Shown: in pieces, positions 1-11,889 of the stretch | How the letters are laid out: each line of letters opens with the position of its first letter | How positions within the stretch are numbered: position 1 is the first letter of the stretch | Source: Cyclaneusma minus | Lineage: Eukaryota > Ascomycota > Leotiomycetes > Marthamycetales > Marthamycetaceae | Direction of reading: 5' to 3' | NCBI GenBank assembly: GCA_037179335.1 | Contig: JAKZHN010000025.1 | Location: forward strand, 62,001-126,000 | DNA length: 64,000 nucleotides | Position numbers and translations under genes: made by a program | The notes under the pieces: generated by a model | The model's database searches: none | What the model saw: the letters and a program-made list of their open reading frames with translations, nothing else | Told to the model about the DNA's origin: nothing

Positions 1-2
1 TT

Positions 3-182
3 CCTCTTCTCAAGGAGTGGCCTGGTGTGGATCACGCGAACTATTACGATGACACGATGTTTGCGAATCTTCTGTACGTCATGCTCGAAAAAGACTCGTT
101 CCGGGTCTCCGCCATCAAGTATTTGAGTCTGGCCAAGTACTCGCCCAAGTTCTGGAAATTAGTCATTCGTGTAAAGTGGTGA
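3..182 (+). pseudogene. 5'-truncated gene fragment at window edge
   Basis: A reading frame enters from the left edge and stays open for 59 codons to a TGA at 180-182. Its composition (aromatic residues, YYDD, KYSPKFWK) looks protein-like, but I do not recognise a family. The first bases, TTCCTCTTCTCAAGGA, recur near 444-460 and a related stretch occurs near 685, so paralogous pieces of one gene seem to be scattered here. It may be the last exon of a gene to the left or a broken copy. Confidence 0.3.
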
Positions 183-195
183 GACCGGTTCCTGC

Positions 196-414
196 CTTCC
201 CCTTGAGCTTACTGAGCAAATTCTCGGCGAGCTCAATTTCTTTGACATTGCCCAATTCGCCCAGGCCTCGAGTGCCTGGAAGTGGGTTGTCGCCATGATA
301 TGTCGCCTGCATCTTGCTGTCACCCAGAGATTTTCACCAACCATCTGGCAAATGCACAGCTACTATGATGGGCTTGATCTACAGTTCAGACCAACGGCTG
401 CCGTGTTGAGATGA
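196..414 (+). pseudogene. F-box-like fragment
   Basis: This frame is open for 72 codons and begins LPLELTEQILGELNFFDIAQ, which has the spacing of an F-box: Leu-Pro, Glu-Leu, Ile-Leu, a following Leu, then Asp-Ile-Ala and a downstream Ser-x-x-Trp-Lys. In the known family the F-box recruits substrates to an SCF ubiquitin ligase. There is no in-frame ATG before the motif and no substrate-binding region after it. I read it as a remnant rather than a working gene. The family call rests on motif spacing only. Confidence 0.35.
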
Positions 415-2139
415 TGACGCCCAACAACTTCCGCACCAGGTCATTCCTCTTCTCAAGGGATGGGTTAGTGTGGATTGCCACGCTCACGAACGGGTTGTGG
501 CCCATGGCACATCTATTGGTTGCTGGGTCTCCCGTGCTTCACTTCCGACTCCACCCGTCCTGGTGTGCGCATGCCAACAGGCAGATGGCTGAGATCGCAA
601 TGAAGGCTCACTACCAGAAAAACACGTTCATATTATGTCCAGGAGTCAAAGAGTTTGATTCTTGCATTCCGAAAGCGCGTCTCAAGGAGTGGATTGCCAC
701 ATGCTGGCGCAGCTTCTTCAGCTGTCGACTGCACTGCGCCAACTTTCGAGTGCGACTCAGCATGGTCTACTTCAGTCCTTGCATCTTTTGCCTGGGCAAG
801 TCAGTCAGCTAGGCAGCAAGCCTTTGCCACCACATCTACTTCTTCCCACTCTGCCTCTCCTCTGGGCCACCTATGTCGCGCCCGCCATTGAGGAGTCTGG
901 CAACGTCAACATGAAGTTCACTGTGACAGTCTGCAGCAAGCGCCACCAATCCGCTTTTTCCCCAATGGCGGTGTGGCTGGGTGTGCTCGTTGGCAATCAG
1001 TGGCTGCGATGAATCCCTTAATCCTGATCTCAATCGGCATTCGCCAGCTTCTTTTACACCTTTACCTGCGCTCAACAGGTTTGGAGAGGCACACATCACG
1101 AAATGTTGGCTAAGATGGATGATATTAGGGGCCAAGCATTTCAGGAATTCATATTACCACGGAACATGCACCGGGGCTGTTAGGCCATACCGTCTCGCAT
1201 ACGGCAATGCGACCAATGTCCCTCCGGTTGGCATGGCATCTTGACGCGTCATCAGTACACCCTGGGAGACGCTCCAACTTAGGCATGTCTATCTGTCTTG
1301 CAATACTCGAGATTCTCGCTTGTCAGGAACCGATGTCCCGAGCTTGGGGTACTCAGAACACGTGGTCCGGTCCTCCTCTTCTGCCTGTATGGTGATTCTC
1401 AGCAGCCCCTGAAAGAAAAACTCAGACGGGGCTGCTGAGGAAATGCTTCTCAGTGGCAGCAAATGCTCGAATTCCTCATTGATACATCAAGCAAGAAGTT
1501 CGGCGCGAAATGAACGTTCATCTTTCCGAAGGATGTGAAATGGGATTTGCAGCTGGATACACCACAGTCACAAGCGGAACGGAGAAAGATGCGCCGGAAA
1601 AATATGGAACGGCGACTGAATTTCTCCCGTGGACTTGGGTTTCGAAGGCTCGGACTCAATTTCCGCCTTGACATGCAAACGCTCTCCTTGGTGAGCTGGT
1701 AACTGGCACAACTCTCACGACATGGGCTCTTCGGAGCTCGGACACATCTAGTACCAGAATCGTCTTCCCACACGGTGCCTTTATCTACGCGCGCTTCACG
1801 AACATCCTCGACGCCGAGAACGCCTACGCCCGACTCAAAGAGGCAAACAAGCTATGGCATATTGACTACGTTGCTCCCAATGAATTCGCTCAGGGTACGT
1901 TTCACGTCTTTTTCACATCCAACATGATGCCAAGCTGTAATGACAAATGTGCAGGCAAAGAAAGACCACAACAAATACCATGGGAAATATCTTGAGTTTA
2001 ACAAAGTGTACACTCAGGAACATTCCGAGGACGCCATTGTCGACATGAGCGAAAACCCTACAATGTAGCTGTCGAGGATAAACAGCGTGCTGCGATCTAG
2101 ACGTAGCCACCGAAATTGATAACATCGCCCCTTGTTCCG
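415..2139. other. Broken coding-like DNA, no intact gene
   Basis: Short frames on both strands, none with a convincing domain. At 644-700 a piece resembles the region around 444-470, suggesting repeated fragments of one ancestor. The string GGTACTCAGAACA near 1347 recurs near 7408. No RNA gene or mobile-element terminus was recognised. Confidence 0.3.
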
Positions 2140-2548
2140 ACAACCTATTTCCTGTAGGAGCCAAGGAGGGTATCCGGGAGGACAAGGAAGCAACTCTGGT
2201 GGATAACAAGGACTACTACATCCCTCACCCTCCGTGTCGTGGTGGCCAGAAGTTCATGGAGATCCCTGATTCCCTCACAAGGTTAGTCATTCCTTTACTG
2301 TCAGTCATGTGAATTGACCTAACTAGTCGCAGCAAATCAAGCCCCATACCGATCCCTCCGGTATCAAGACCCCCATGCCAAGCTACCCAGACGATCACCA
2401 AGACTACTTCCCACCCTACAATCAACTTCTATGGAATAAAGAGTTCTTGCATTGGACTTGCCGCGGAATGGAGGACACGCACCTCTACTTCTTTGACGAT
2501 TATGAGAATGCTTGGGTCGACTATTGCGTGGACCAGACTTGGGGTTGA
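2140..2548 (+). pseudogene. Two-exon hypothetical gene fragment
   Basis: The second part, 2333-2548, is an open frame of 71 codons rich in acidic and aromatic residues (EDTHLYFFDDYENAW near its end) and closed by TGA. It follows an intron-like stretch starting GTTAGT at 2282 and ending CTAACTAG/CGCAG by 2332. The part before that, about 2160-2281, is also open and protein-like. With the obvious splice sites the two parts do not join in phase, so either the model is wrong or the copy has decayed. I do not recognise the product. Confidence 0.35.
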
Positions 2549-2734
2549 TGAATCGAAACTCCAATGACGAGGAAAACAACCGGAATATGCGACTGGTGTC
2601 CGTGGAGAAGCCACATGTGCTGCTTGCGACTTATCCACATGATGCGGGCCTGTAGTAGCATACTTGTAGTATGATTGCTTGAGAGCATCTCTCCTGCGTG
2701 GCGAATCCATACAAGCGTACCACGGAAGGTATCG

Positions 2735-2836
2735 CAAAGAATAAAAAAGATGAAAAAGAAAGGCAAAAAGAAAACGAAAAGGAAAAAGAAAAAGAAAAAG
2801 AAAAAAATGAGAAAAGAAAAAGAAAAAGAGGGAGAA
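2735..2836 (+). repeat. Purine-rich GAAAAA simple repeat
   Basis: About 100 bp of nearly pure A/G, mostly GAAAAA and AAAAAG steps. Frames through it encode Lys/Glu-rich or, on the other strand, Phe-rich peptides. These are composition artefacts rather than genes. Confidence 0.8.
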
Positions 2837-3042
2837 AATCAAAGACTGCCAGGGCCTACCCCACCCTTCGCCCAGCGCTTTTCCTTGTTCTGGATGGAGG
2901 AAATCTCTCCAGATACGGGACAATTACAAGCATGCAGATGGAGATAATTACAGCCAGCAAACCCTGCGTATAAAGCACGGCTTCATGCTATTCTGACATT
3001 CCTTCAAGTCAGGGGTATCACGCCTACGTACACTTGATTCCG

Positions 3043-3181
3043 TCAAGATGAATACCGACAACATGGCTGTGGGCCAAAGCTTTCGACACATGGATATTAA
3101 GAAGCTAAAGGCTTTTAATGGCAGTTGCATGTCAACCGACATCTTCATCGATCCTGTCAAGATGAATACCGACAACATGGC
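3043..3181 (+). repeat. 25-bp direct repeat pair
   Basis: An identical 25-bp stretch beginning TCAAGATGAATACCGACAAC occurs at 3043-3067 and 3157-3181, 114 bp apart. It lies in a stretch without an identifiable gene. Confidence 0.7.
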
Positions 3182-5315
3182 AGACAGTCCGAAACAACAG
3201 CAATGTGTGCCGCTACGTCTAGATTGTGGTCCGAAGAAGCAGAAGGCTCATGGTCCTCTGATCTTGCTTCCTCTCGCAGGATCTTGACTCCACAAGCACC
3301 TCAGTCCTTCGAGAGAGAAAAGATACTGCTCAAGCCGATTTTAGCGCTCACCACCTTGCTCTGCGACAAAATGCCACGACAGCTCGACCCTGATCTAGGA
3401 TAGCGGAAGACGAAGACGTGGTGGACGCGTATGATACCGCTCGTCCCTCCCCCAGGGAAATTTCGACTTCGGCCCCCAGTCTTGTCTTTCCTACAATGCC
3501 GGGCAATATCTTGCCTTCGATGCCGACTCAAGTGCTCAGCCTGATGCCAGTCCGGGTATCCAGTCCGGTGCCGTCGTAGAGCTTGAGCCACCGCTTCACA
3601 ACTTGAGACTCGACGGTCTCATGCGCCACAATTGCTCTATTTGCTCCCCTCGAGGTTCTAGTTAGCCTCAATTTGAGCGCAAACGTCCCTTGTCGCGCCA
3701 GTACATTACGAAGAGCCTCGAATACAGGTCCTCTCCGATTTGAAGCGCAGCGCTCCTCGGGACTCAACCATGGCAAAGCGCCAGAAGACAAGCGAGCCCG
3801 AGACAACAAGCGACATAGAATCCAAGAAGATGGATCCCAAAGACCGGGCAAAATCTCGATGATTTTGGCGCTTACTCCTTCGACTACGCTCTTAAGTTCT
3901 CCCATGTTGAGCTGGTCATGGAACGACATCGCAAGGGACCTGGCCATGGCACCCATCGTTGTCTCTCCTTTCCACGACACGAAAGCTCATACGTCCAAGG
4001 TCGTTCATCCTCCCGATCGCTCAGTTCTCTGCCAGCTGGAAACGCGACTGTTTGTCCCTTTTGACCCCGGCAAACATTCCGCTTGCTTCACAACATTGAA
4101 CTGCCCTCCTTAGCGGTCTGCGCGCCGAACTCTACCACTGTTCCGGCCTGAACTTCAACTTTCGTCGCATCCCACCCCGAGCACCGATTGGGCTACCGCT
4201 ACCGCTTTTGCTATGGCCGATCTGGCTATGGCTATGGATGGAAATGGCAACGACAAGGAGAATAGCACTCTGTCTGGTTAGGAGCTAGTGGGCTGGTGAT
4301 GCTTCTTGTGAAGCTGGGAACGACCAAATGGCGTGGTCGCCGACCCTAGCGGCTTTCTGTTCCTTGCCTGGTACGAGTAAGGTTCACCTGCGTGAGATGG
4401 ACGTTGGCCTCTTACAGCCTGCCCAAGGAGCGCATGTTCCACGCTACGAACTGGAAGGATGTGAAGGTATTGATGGAATCCAGTGCGTAACAAGCGGATA
4501 GGATTAGCTGGACTTTACAGCCAAAGAGATTCGTTCCGACGACGGGGAGAATAACGATCTATCCAATGACCAGTATCCTGATGGCAACTTGGGTCTGGGA
4601 GAACACAATTACATCAAGGATCTTCCGGATTCCACACCGGAGTCTCCATCCTCTGCAACCACTGCTTCAGCTACCCATGCCTCGCGCAGGTGTTCACCGG
4701 CAACTCTCTCGAGGGCCGCGAGGAAATGGGAACGGATACACACCGGCGATGCGACGAGGAAAAGATCGAGGTGTCTTGCCCCCCGGCGCGTCTTCGGACC
4801 ATGGGAGCTGCCAATTCTCGGCCCCATGTCGATGGGCTATGCTACGCGATATTCCTCAAGAATCTTCCCAAATTGAGTAGCATTCAAATTCGCGACTGGG
4901 AAGAGCAAATAGCGACATGGCACGACGGAGATATTCAGGTCAAGCATTGCTCCTTTTTCTTACCCATCGTCAAGGAGTATCTACTACGACCCCTGTGGCT
5001 CTTCAGACACCAAGAAAGTACCGATTCTAAACCGATACTACCAGCCCTGGCGGGCTGTCGCGGCTGGCGCAAAAACCCCTACACCGAGCAGCACGGAGCT
5101 CGAAGAACTCAATTCCGTGCGGAGGACGACGAGCTTCCACCTGTACGTGGTGTCCTCTACGAACCCTCAGCTGCGCCTGTAGTCTGGAGAGCCAAGAGAA
5201 GCTCAAGATTGGTGGTGTGGAGTTATTCGAGACGAGGTAAGGCACGGAATTGCGCATTGTGAAGCATCCGCATGTTTTCTTTGCTCCTGGAAAGCTAACT
5301 AGATCTAGTCAACAT
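3182..5315. other. Fragment field without recognised gene
   Basis: Several frames of 70-190 codons exist here, for example plus-strand 4690-5262, but none carries a domain I recognise and frames break repeatedly. At about 4175-4350 the sequence matches 21325-21500, a shared gene tail noted separately. Confidence 0.3.
4175..4350 (+). repeat. Duplicated gene tail, copy 1
   Basis: A stretch with GCTACCGCTACCGCT codon repeats followed by GGCAACGACAAGGAGAAT matches 21325-21500, which has GGCAACGACCAGGAGAAT in the same order. The match continues through an Ala/Thr-rich C-terminus, a stop and about 80 bp of following DNA. The two copies flank the AT-rich transposon block. In this copy the reading frame upstream is not maintained. 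Confidence 0.55.
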
Positions 5316-5319
5316 CACT

Positions 5320-5531
5320 CCGAGAGCGATTCCTTCGTCAAGGTCATCTCCGACGTCCGCAATGACACTGATGCCCTCTTTTCAACCTGCGCTCTTCAAT
5401 CAAACAATGTCTACGACCTCCAGCTGATGCGACTTGTCTCCCGCCGCTATGAGTCAAAGGATCGCGTCAGGGGACTTGCCAACCCCAGCAATACGATAAA
5501 TTCAGCACTGAAGATGGTGTTGCTATGCTAA
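5320..5531 (+). pseudogene. 3'-5' exonuclease domain fragment
   Basis: The frame reads VKVISDVRNDTDALF, then VYDLQLMRLVSR and RVRGLAN, and stops at 5529-5531. This order matches the middle of the DEDD 3'-5' exonuclease fold (PF01612) as found in fungal proteins, where a DVRNDxDALF segment follows the first catalytic strand and VxDLQLM follows after a short loop. The N-terminal catalytic strand with its DxE pair and the C-terminal part are missing. It is a remnant of a nucleic-acid-processing enzyme gene. The domain call is from memory of family motifs. Confidence 0.5.
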
Positions 5532-5669
5532 TGAGCACGGGATCTCTCCCAAGGGGCAGCGTAAATCCACACCAAAGATTCCAGCAGAGCGAAGGCGGCA
5601 CGCTAGCCTTGCTTCCAGGCGGCGCAAGTCCGCCCAAGGCTGCCGACAGCGCAGCTCCCTGGCCCTTGG

Positions 5670-5893
5670 ATGAACACTCTCACTGCCTCGGAGCTGGACG
5701 CTGTCAGATACAAAGAGAACTTTCGTTGGTGCCTCAACGCCGGCTACAAAAGCTCTGCCGCAAGACGAGCTTGGCAAGCACGACTTCATGCTGCTCTTCC
5801 TCGCGGCAAGGGGATCTACCTAGATCTGCGCACCGACTTGGCCAACAACTGCAACGTTGGACCCGCCTCCACCAACTTCGAAGATCCCTGATG
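5670..5893 (+). pseudogene. Mei2-type RRM (RRM_2) fragment, copy 1
   Basis: The frame ends YLDLRTDLANNCNVGPASTN-FEDP. That corresponds to the Mei2-type C-terminal RNA-recognition motif (RRM_2), whose hallmark is a Tyr-Leu, Asp-Phe, Asn-Asn-Cys-Asn-Val-Gly, Ala-Phe-Ile-Asn-Phe series. Mei2 proteins bind meiotic RNAs in fission yeast. Several hallmark residues are altered here (AFIN is ASTN), and the frame is cut by a stop at 5889-5891. A second, better preserved copy lies 230 bp downstream. Confidence 0.5.
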
Positions 5894-5948
5894 CATTACG
5901 GAATTTGATTTCTCTGTTGCCATCATCCTCAGACTCGGATTCTTCGCC

Positions 5949-6278
5949 ATGCACGCTCTCTGGCAGTTTCTCCGGCTTACCTTCAACCAGGATAGGTGCT
6001 TGGACATGCTTATACGCATGGTCATCGGCGCCTTTGGCAAGTACGACTTCATGTACCTTCACACCGACTTTGCCAACAACTGCAATGTTGGATGCGCCTT
6101 CATCAACTTCGATGGCCCCTGCTTCGCACTTTGTTGTTTCTCATCCTTGAGAGCCTCAATACTTTCATCCAGCAAAGCGATTTTCGCATTGACTCGTAAT
6201 AGCTTCCCCTGCAGTAGCTCTCCATACCCCTCATCCGAAAGGTCCTTCATCGGAATCTATACTCCACGGGGAGTTTAG
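5949..6278 (+). pseudogene. Mei2-type RRM (RRM_2) fragment, copy 2
   Basis: The frame contains FGKYDFMYLHTDFANNCNVG followed by CAFINFDGP. This is an almost intact RNP core of the Mei2-type RRM: FGKYDFMYL strand, DFANNCNVG turn, AFINF strand. Upstream DMLIRMVIG is the expected helix. Downstream of AFINF the frame runs into Ser-rich sequence unlike the family and stops at 6276-6278. It shares about 80% identity over some 55 bp with copy 1 at 5837-5893. The family is certain enough, but the copy is truncated and not a working gene. Confidence 0.6.
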
Positions 6279-7816
6279 CCATTCAAGGCGCTCGCCAACT
6301 GGCAAACAGCAATAATACCTCTTCTCGTCGATGAGAGCGACGCAGAGAGTGGAAGTGGACGTGAAGCTTGCGACAAAGAAGACCATCCCGACGTTAACAG
6401 CAAACACGAAGACACTGGACACACAAATTCGAGGGGAATGCAGGCAAGATCCGACTCGTATGATCTCCATCGCTCGGTTCTTCCAATCGACTGCGCCAGA
6501 TCGTACTTACGCCCAAAGTCCCTGCTGAGATTCTCGAGATTATCTACAAGCTCTTATTCAAAGACTTCCTTCAGACATGTCAAGGTGGCTGGGGAAGACC
6601 ATTTCCGGCTCAAGCAGTGCTCAGGATATGCATGGGCTTGGCGACGACGAACAGCTTCAGATCCAAGTTCAGTATCGAGACTCCGAAGGTTGTGAAAGAA
6701 ACGCCAACGAGCAGGCTCGAAAGCGCAGGCGGAAACCTGTTGGTTCCTCCAAGAGCTTCGAGATTACTTGGATTAACTGGGACGCTTTTGATACGGTTTA
6801 GGGCGTAAACCGCGGTCTCAGACTACCGGAAACGCTGCCCCCAGAACATGGTGAACGCATGGCTCTGGGCCTCCCTCGCTGTCTCCAATTGCAGTCGAGA
6901 ATGGATGTCCTAGAGCAAAAGGCCGAGTAGCGTGAGATCCAGCATCGAGAAGAGCTCACGAATGCCCGAGACTTCTGCCCCGGATGCTCACACGGCCTTC
7001 CCATGATACTGGTTTCCTTACCCACCGTCATCGACTCATCAACGAAGACTTGAATGCCCGTTCCGGTCGGCACTTGGAACCGGCATACGTGAGCCGAAGG
7101 AGGCTGAGGCGAGAGCCGACAGAGATGCTTTGACCGCGACGCCCGTGCCATCAGATCACAGGCTGGAAAATACCCTGAGTGTCGCCATGTCTTGGTGACA
7201 CTCATCTGGAAGTTGCGAACCGAACGGAACGAGCTCCTGGAATGTTCGAGGCAACCAAACGTTCTCTCGTCAAGGAAATTCGCGACGTTGGGGCTGTCTT
7301 TCCCCAGAATGCAATGACTGCGATTCCGAGGATGGATGTTTACATCCGCCACGCTGAAGGTCTCAAGCCGCTAAAGGCCTACAGTACGTGGCCATTGTTC
7401 TGAGGCTGGTACTCAGAACATGGTGATGGTTCTGGGGTTGGCACTCAGAACCTCGCCATGGTTCTGTCCTCCGGTCTCGCCCACGGTAAGTCGCCTGCCA
7501 CTGAAACCCCTGACCAATTTCTGAGCTAACACTCTGATATATTTCTTGAACATCCAGTGGACCAAACTCCTGAATACGAAACGGAACGGAGCGAGTTCAG
7601 CGAAGGTGGCCAGGTTGTCATCGACCAAGTTCATGCCATTCCCAGGTACAAGCGAGTTCGATTGGTCCCAAAAAGCCGCCGTCACTTCCTTGAACAAGTG
7701 GAGAGGACAGGTGATTTCCAGAGCAGGTCTGCGCCATTCAGGAAATAACTACGTACCCTTGAGACGACCCAGATTTCGAGGAGAAATACTTTGAGAAGTA
7801 GTGGCGCCTTGTCAAC
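6279..7816. other. Broken coding-like DNA
   Basis: Short frames on both strands. A segment near 6515-6570 (PAEILEIIYKLLFKDF) has a faint F-box or fungal helical-domain look but no support beyond that. The strings GGTACTCAGAACA at 7408 and GGCACTCAGAACC at 7437 repeat a motif seen at 1347. No intact gene seen. Confidence 0.3.
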
Positions 7817-7905
7817 TCGAATGACACAGCGTGTGTGGGATACAGTCGACATTGCTATTTTGCGAACCGTCCTTCGAGGTTATGACATACTGTATGAAAC
7901 CCCGA
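7817..7905 (+). repeat. Shared gene piece, copy 1 (other copy 38814-38902)
   Basis: About 85 bp, reading VWDTVDIAILRTVLRGYDIL, match 38814-38902, which reads VWDAVDIAVLRTVLRGYDLL. The peptide similarity is higher than the flanking DNA similarity, so the two are pieces of one coding family. Both sit in fields of broken fragments 31 kb apart. Function unknown. Confidence 0.6.
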
Positions 7906-8599
7906 GATCGTCGGCTCCTTTCCCCTTCATACATGCCCAGGTTGAGCTCATCATCTCGGACTCGATTGAGTGGCGCATCCGACGCATCTCCCGCAATATT
8001 CTTCATTGACGTCTCAAGCTTCGTTTCGGAAGGCACCATACCCAAACGTTATTTCCATCATGGCTGGTCCTGTCGACCCGATGGATCACATCCAGCGTAC
8101 TGCTCGCCAAAGGTCTATGAAGATTTTTCGAGCACAAGAGAGTTTGGCAAGAAGGCTAGAGCGACATGAGGAGACGATCAAATAACGATGGCTCAAAAAA
8201 TCAACAGCAGAATCGACTTGACTCACATGCGCTCTGCTCGGGTTGTACGCCAGACGAGCCTCAGATCCTATGGACTTTACGTCGCACCCGCCACACGCCG
8301 GTTTTCACTGCCCGAAGTTCAGGGAGCCTGGCGCCCGGTCGGCTGAGAGAGTACGCAAAGGTTCGATAAAAAAGCTTCATGTCTCGTCGAGGGGCGAGCT
8401 CCTCAATAAATGATGGGTTTTATGGTGGTGAGGCTGGCTTATCGTCACGTGGGTCTCATATGGGACCCCCTGACGACCAGGGGCGTAAGCGACGGTAAAA
8501 CCCACAATAGTGTTTAAAAGAAAACTCCTTTTTGCTATTATTATTTTTTTCCTTATTAATATTAATTGCTTTATTAGTTAAATTAATTTAATTTGTTTA

Positions 8600-9265
8600 A
8601 ATAATTTATTATATTAATTTCAAGTTTATAAAGTTTATTATATATATTAATTAATTGCTAATATGCCTTTAAAGCGCGCTTGCTTTGTTTTTGCCGCTTT
8701 ATACCGCTTTTAATACGCTAATACTGGCCAGAATTGCAATTGCCCTAATTTAATAGCTAATGGCGTTAATAATAATAAAAGCGAAAATCCGGCCGATTTT
8801 AAAACCTTGTGCTTTTTTTTTTTGCTAGCAGCGCTATTAGTTAGCGCTATTAGCATAGCCTTATTAATATTAATTGCCTTTTTTCCTATTACCTTTTATA
8901 ATTCTTTTAGCTTATTGCTAGCGCCGAAATTCTTATATATAAATTTTTAAAATATTTTTTTCAAGTAATTAAAATTTTGCCAAAAAACTTTTGCAGCTTT
9001 AATTAAAGCGCAAATAAAAAACTATAAAAAGAAATAAAAAGCTCTATTAAATTTAATTGGCTGCTATTATTAGCCTAGTTTCCCAGACCTAGTATCAGCC
9101 TTTTCCGCAATAAAATAATGGCTTTATTATTAATGGTAAAAAATTCCCTTTTAGAATTTTTAAAATTTATGATTCATTTTTATATATTGGTTTTTAATAT
9201 ATTTATATAATTGCTAAAAATAAATTTTATTTTATTTTCCTGCCCCGCTTTTAACCTAGGGCTTT
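8600..9265. other. AT-rich non-coding part of the outer element
   Basis: Very AT-rich with poly-T runs and scattered GCGCTATTAG-like motifs. No open frame survives. It belongs to the left arm of the outer transposon. Confidence 0.5.
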
Positions 9266-9270
9266 AAAAT

Positions 9271-9483
9271 TGTCACACGGGGCCGAGGAGGGCGCCCTAT
9301 AGGCACCTCACGAGGCATATGCGCTAGAGGTGTATAGGGGACGAGCATTGTTTATTAAGGAAGCTAAGCAAGGCTTTTAGTATATTATATTTAGGCATTG
9401 TTATTTTTATTTAAAAAAAGTTATAGCTAAGAAATATATATAATATATTTTTATTTATTAATTTAGTTTTAATTGTTATAATA
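9271..9483 (+). repeat. 5' LTR (213 bp), partly un-mutated
   Basis: Starts TGTCACACGGGGCC and ends near TTATAATA. The first 75 bp are GC-rich, unlike everything around them. Compared with the 3' LTR this part keeps C and G where the other copy has T and A. Its last third shows the opposite pattern. Confidence 0.75.
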
Positions 9484-11889
9484 AAATATATATTTTTATT
9501 TTAAAAAATAATAATTTAGTAAAATAATAATTATCCGATTTATTAATTATAAACCCGGTAATAACCTTATTTATAAAAATCCTATTAAAAGCCTTAAAAA
9601 TCAATTTTATTTAATTTTAAAAAAGCTTAATATTAATAGCAATACCGGCGAAATTTATATATTAATTTAAAAAACTGTATTTAATAAATACAATAATATA
9701 TTTATTAATAATATTAGTAAAAGTATTACTATTATTAATAACTAAAACGTTTTAATTAAAAATACGAATATATTATATAAAGACGAAATTAATTAAGCTC
9801 CTGTTTTTAACTTATTTCGAAATTAAATAAATTTTAATTTTAATGATTTTATAATTGTTTAATAAATTATTTAAAAACTCGAAACTAAAAAAAGGATTAT
9901 GAAATTGCGAGTTAAAATTGCAATCTTTATTTATAAATATAGCTTGTTAGTTTAAACTTTAATAATAAGCAATTAATTACTAAAAGGTCTTATATATTTA
10001 GAAATCTTTATATATTAAATATTAAAATATATTATATGTATAATATATATAAATATTATAAATAATTTAATTATCTATAAAATTATTTTAATATATAGTT
10101 TTAAACCTTTTTAAAAAATAATAATATAATTTGTATTTATTATATTTTAATTGTTATTTAAAAGCTATATATATGTTATATAATAATATTATTAAATAAA
10201 TTATAAATTAAAAAAAGAATTTATAAAAAGAATTTAAAAACTTCATACTAGATATAATAAATATAAAACAATAATATATATTATATATATTGAACTAGTT
10301 TATTAATAAAGCTTAAAAAAATTAAAAAGTTCTATTATAAAATAAAGATTTTTTTTATATAAAAGATATATTTTTTATATTTTTTAATAATTAATTTATT
10401 TTTAAATTTTATAATAAGACTAAATAAGATTTTATTTTTTAATAAAACAATTAATTATAAATTAATATATAATATATATTTAATATAATTAGAAATATTA
10501 AATATAAAAATAAATCCAATTTCCAATTTAAAAGTAGAAATATATTTAATATAAATAATTTAAGAAAACATTATAATAATTATAATAAATTATAGAATTT
10601 ATATAATATTTTAAATAATAATATAGTAATTTAATACTAATTTAATTATAAAAATAGAAAAAATAGCTATTATTAAAATAGAGATTAGTAATATAGTTTT
10701 AATAATTATAACTTATTTAATTGTATTCATAAAGAAAAAAAATATTAAAATTATTAAAAACTTAAATATAAAGCCTATAAATATAGATAATTTAGTAATA
10801 AAGTATATATTTTAAATAGTAATAGCTTTAATAGCTATTAAAAAAAAGCCAATTATATAAAAATGGCTTTAATTATAACTAAGATTATAATAGTTATAAT
10901 TAAAATAAATACAATTAAGGTCTTTTTATAAAAATTATAAATAAAACTTTTAATTTTATAAATTATAAATTTAAATATAATGATTAAAAAAACCATTGCT
11001 AATAATTATTTAATTTAATAATTTTCTTATAAAACAAGAATATATAATCGATTATTTAATTGCGATTGATATTTATTATATAGTTTTTGTTTTTGCCTTT
11101 ATTAATAATAAATTGGATAAATAATTTCTATTATTAATATTTATAAAAAAACAAAAATAGGTTAGTATATATATATAATATTTATAAATTTACTTTTTTA
11201 ATAAAGATAAAATAAAAATTAAATAATATTATAAAATTCTTATTAAAATCCTTAATAATAAAGGTAATACAAAAGACTAGAATATTAAAATATATAATTT
11301 ATTTATATATTTATATAGTTTCTTTTTAAATCTATTTTAGCTTAGATAAATAAGTAACAAATACTATAATTAAATTGAAACTAGTTTTATTTACAAATAT
11401 TAAATTAAATACAAAATGATTATTTAAAATAAATTAGATAAATTAAAAAGGCTAGATATAGTAGTCTATATTTTAAGTATAATAATTGAGGAGTTATTAA
11501 ATATAAAATACCTTATATATAAAAACTGGAAATATAATATTAAATTATATAAAATAATACTTAGCGAAATAAATAAAAAGCTATTTTTTATAAGAAATGC
11601 TATAAATTTAAATAAGAACGCTATTATATATATATATTAGATAAAATACTAAAGTTTTAATAAAATAAAACTAGATTTTACCATATTTTTAAAGCTATAA
11701 ATTATTAAATATTAAAGATATCTATAAGAAATATATAATAAAATTAAAATTAAGGTTAAAATAAAGAATTAAAATATAAAAGATTAAAAAAACTAAATTA
11801 TTTAACAATATTTTTAATATAATAAAAGCTGATATATTATTTATATATTCTAATTAGGATTATATTATAAAGACCGAAATAAATCCATT
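9484..11889 (+). pseudogene. Probable gag and protease region, unreadable
   Basis: By position between the 5' LTR and the reverse transcriptase this should hold gag and protease. AT content is so high that I cannot recognise a capsid, zinc knuckle or Asp-Thr-Gly motif. Confidence 0.3.

Noticed and set aside
2429..2923. A 164-codon minus-strand frame with a Phe-rich stretch
   Set aside because: The Phe-rich part is the antisense of the GAAAAA simple repeat and the rest is antisense to the better plus-strand frame at 2333-2548.
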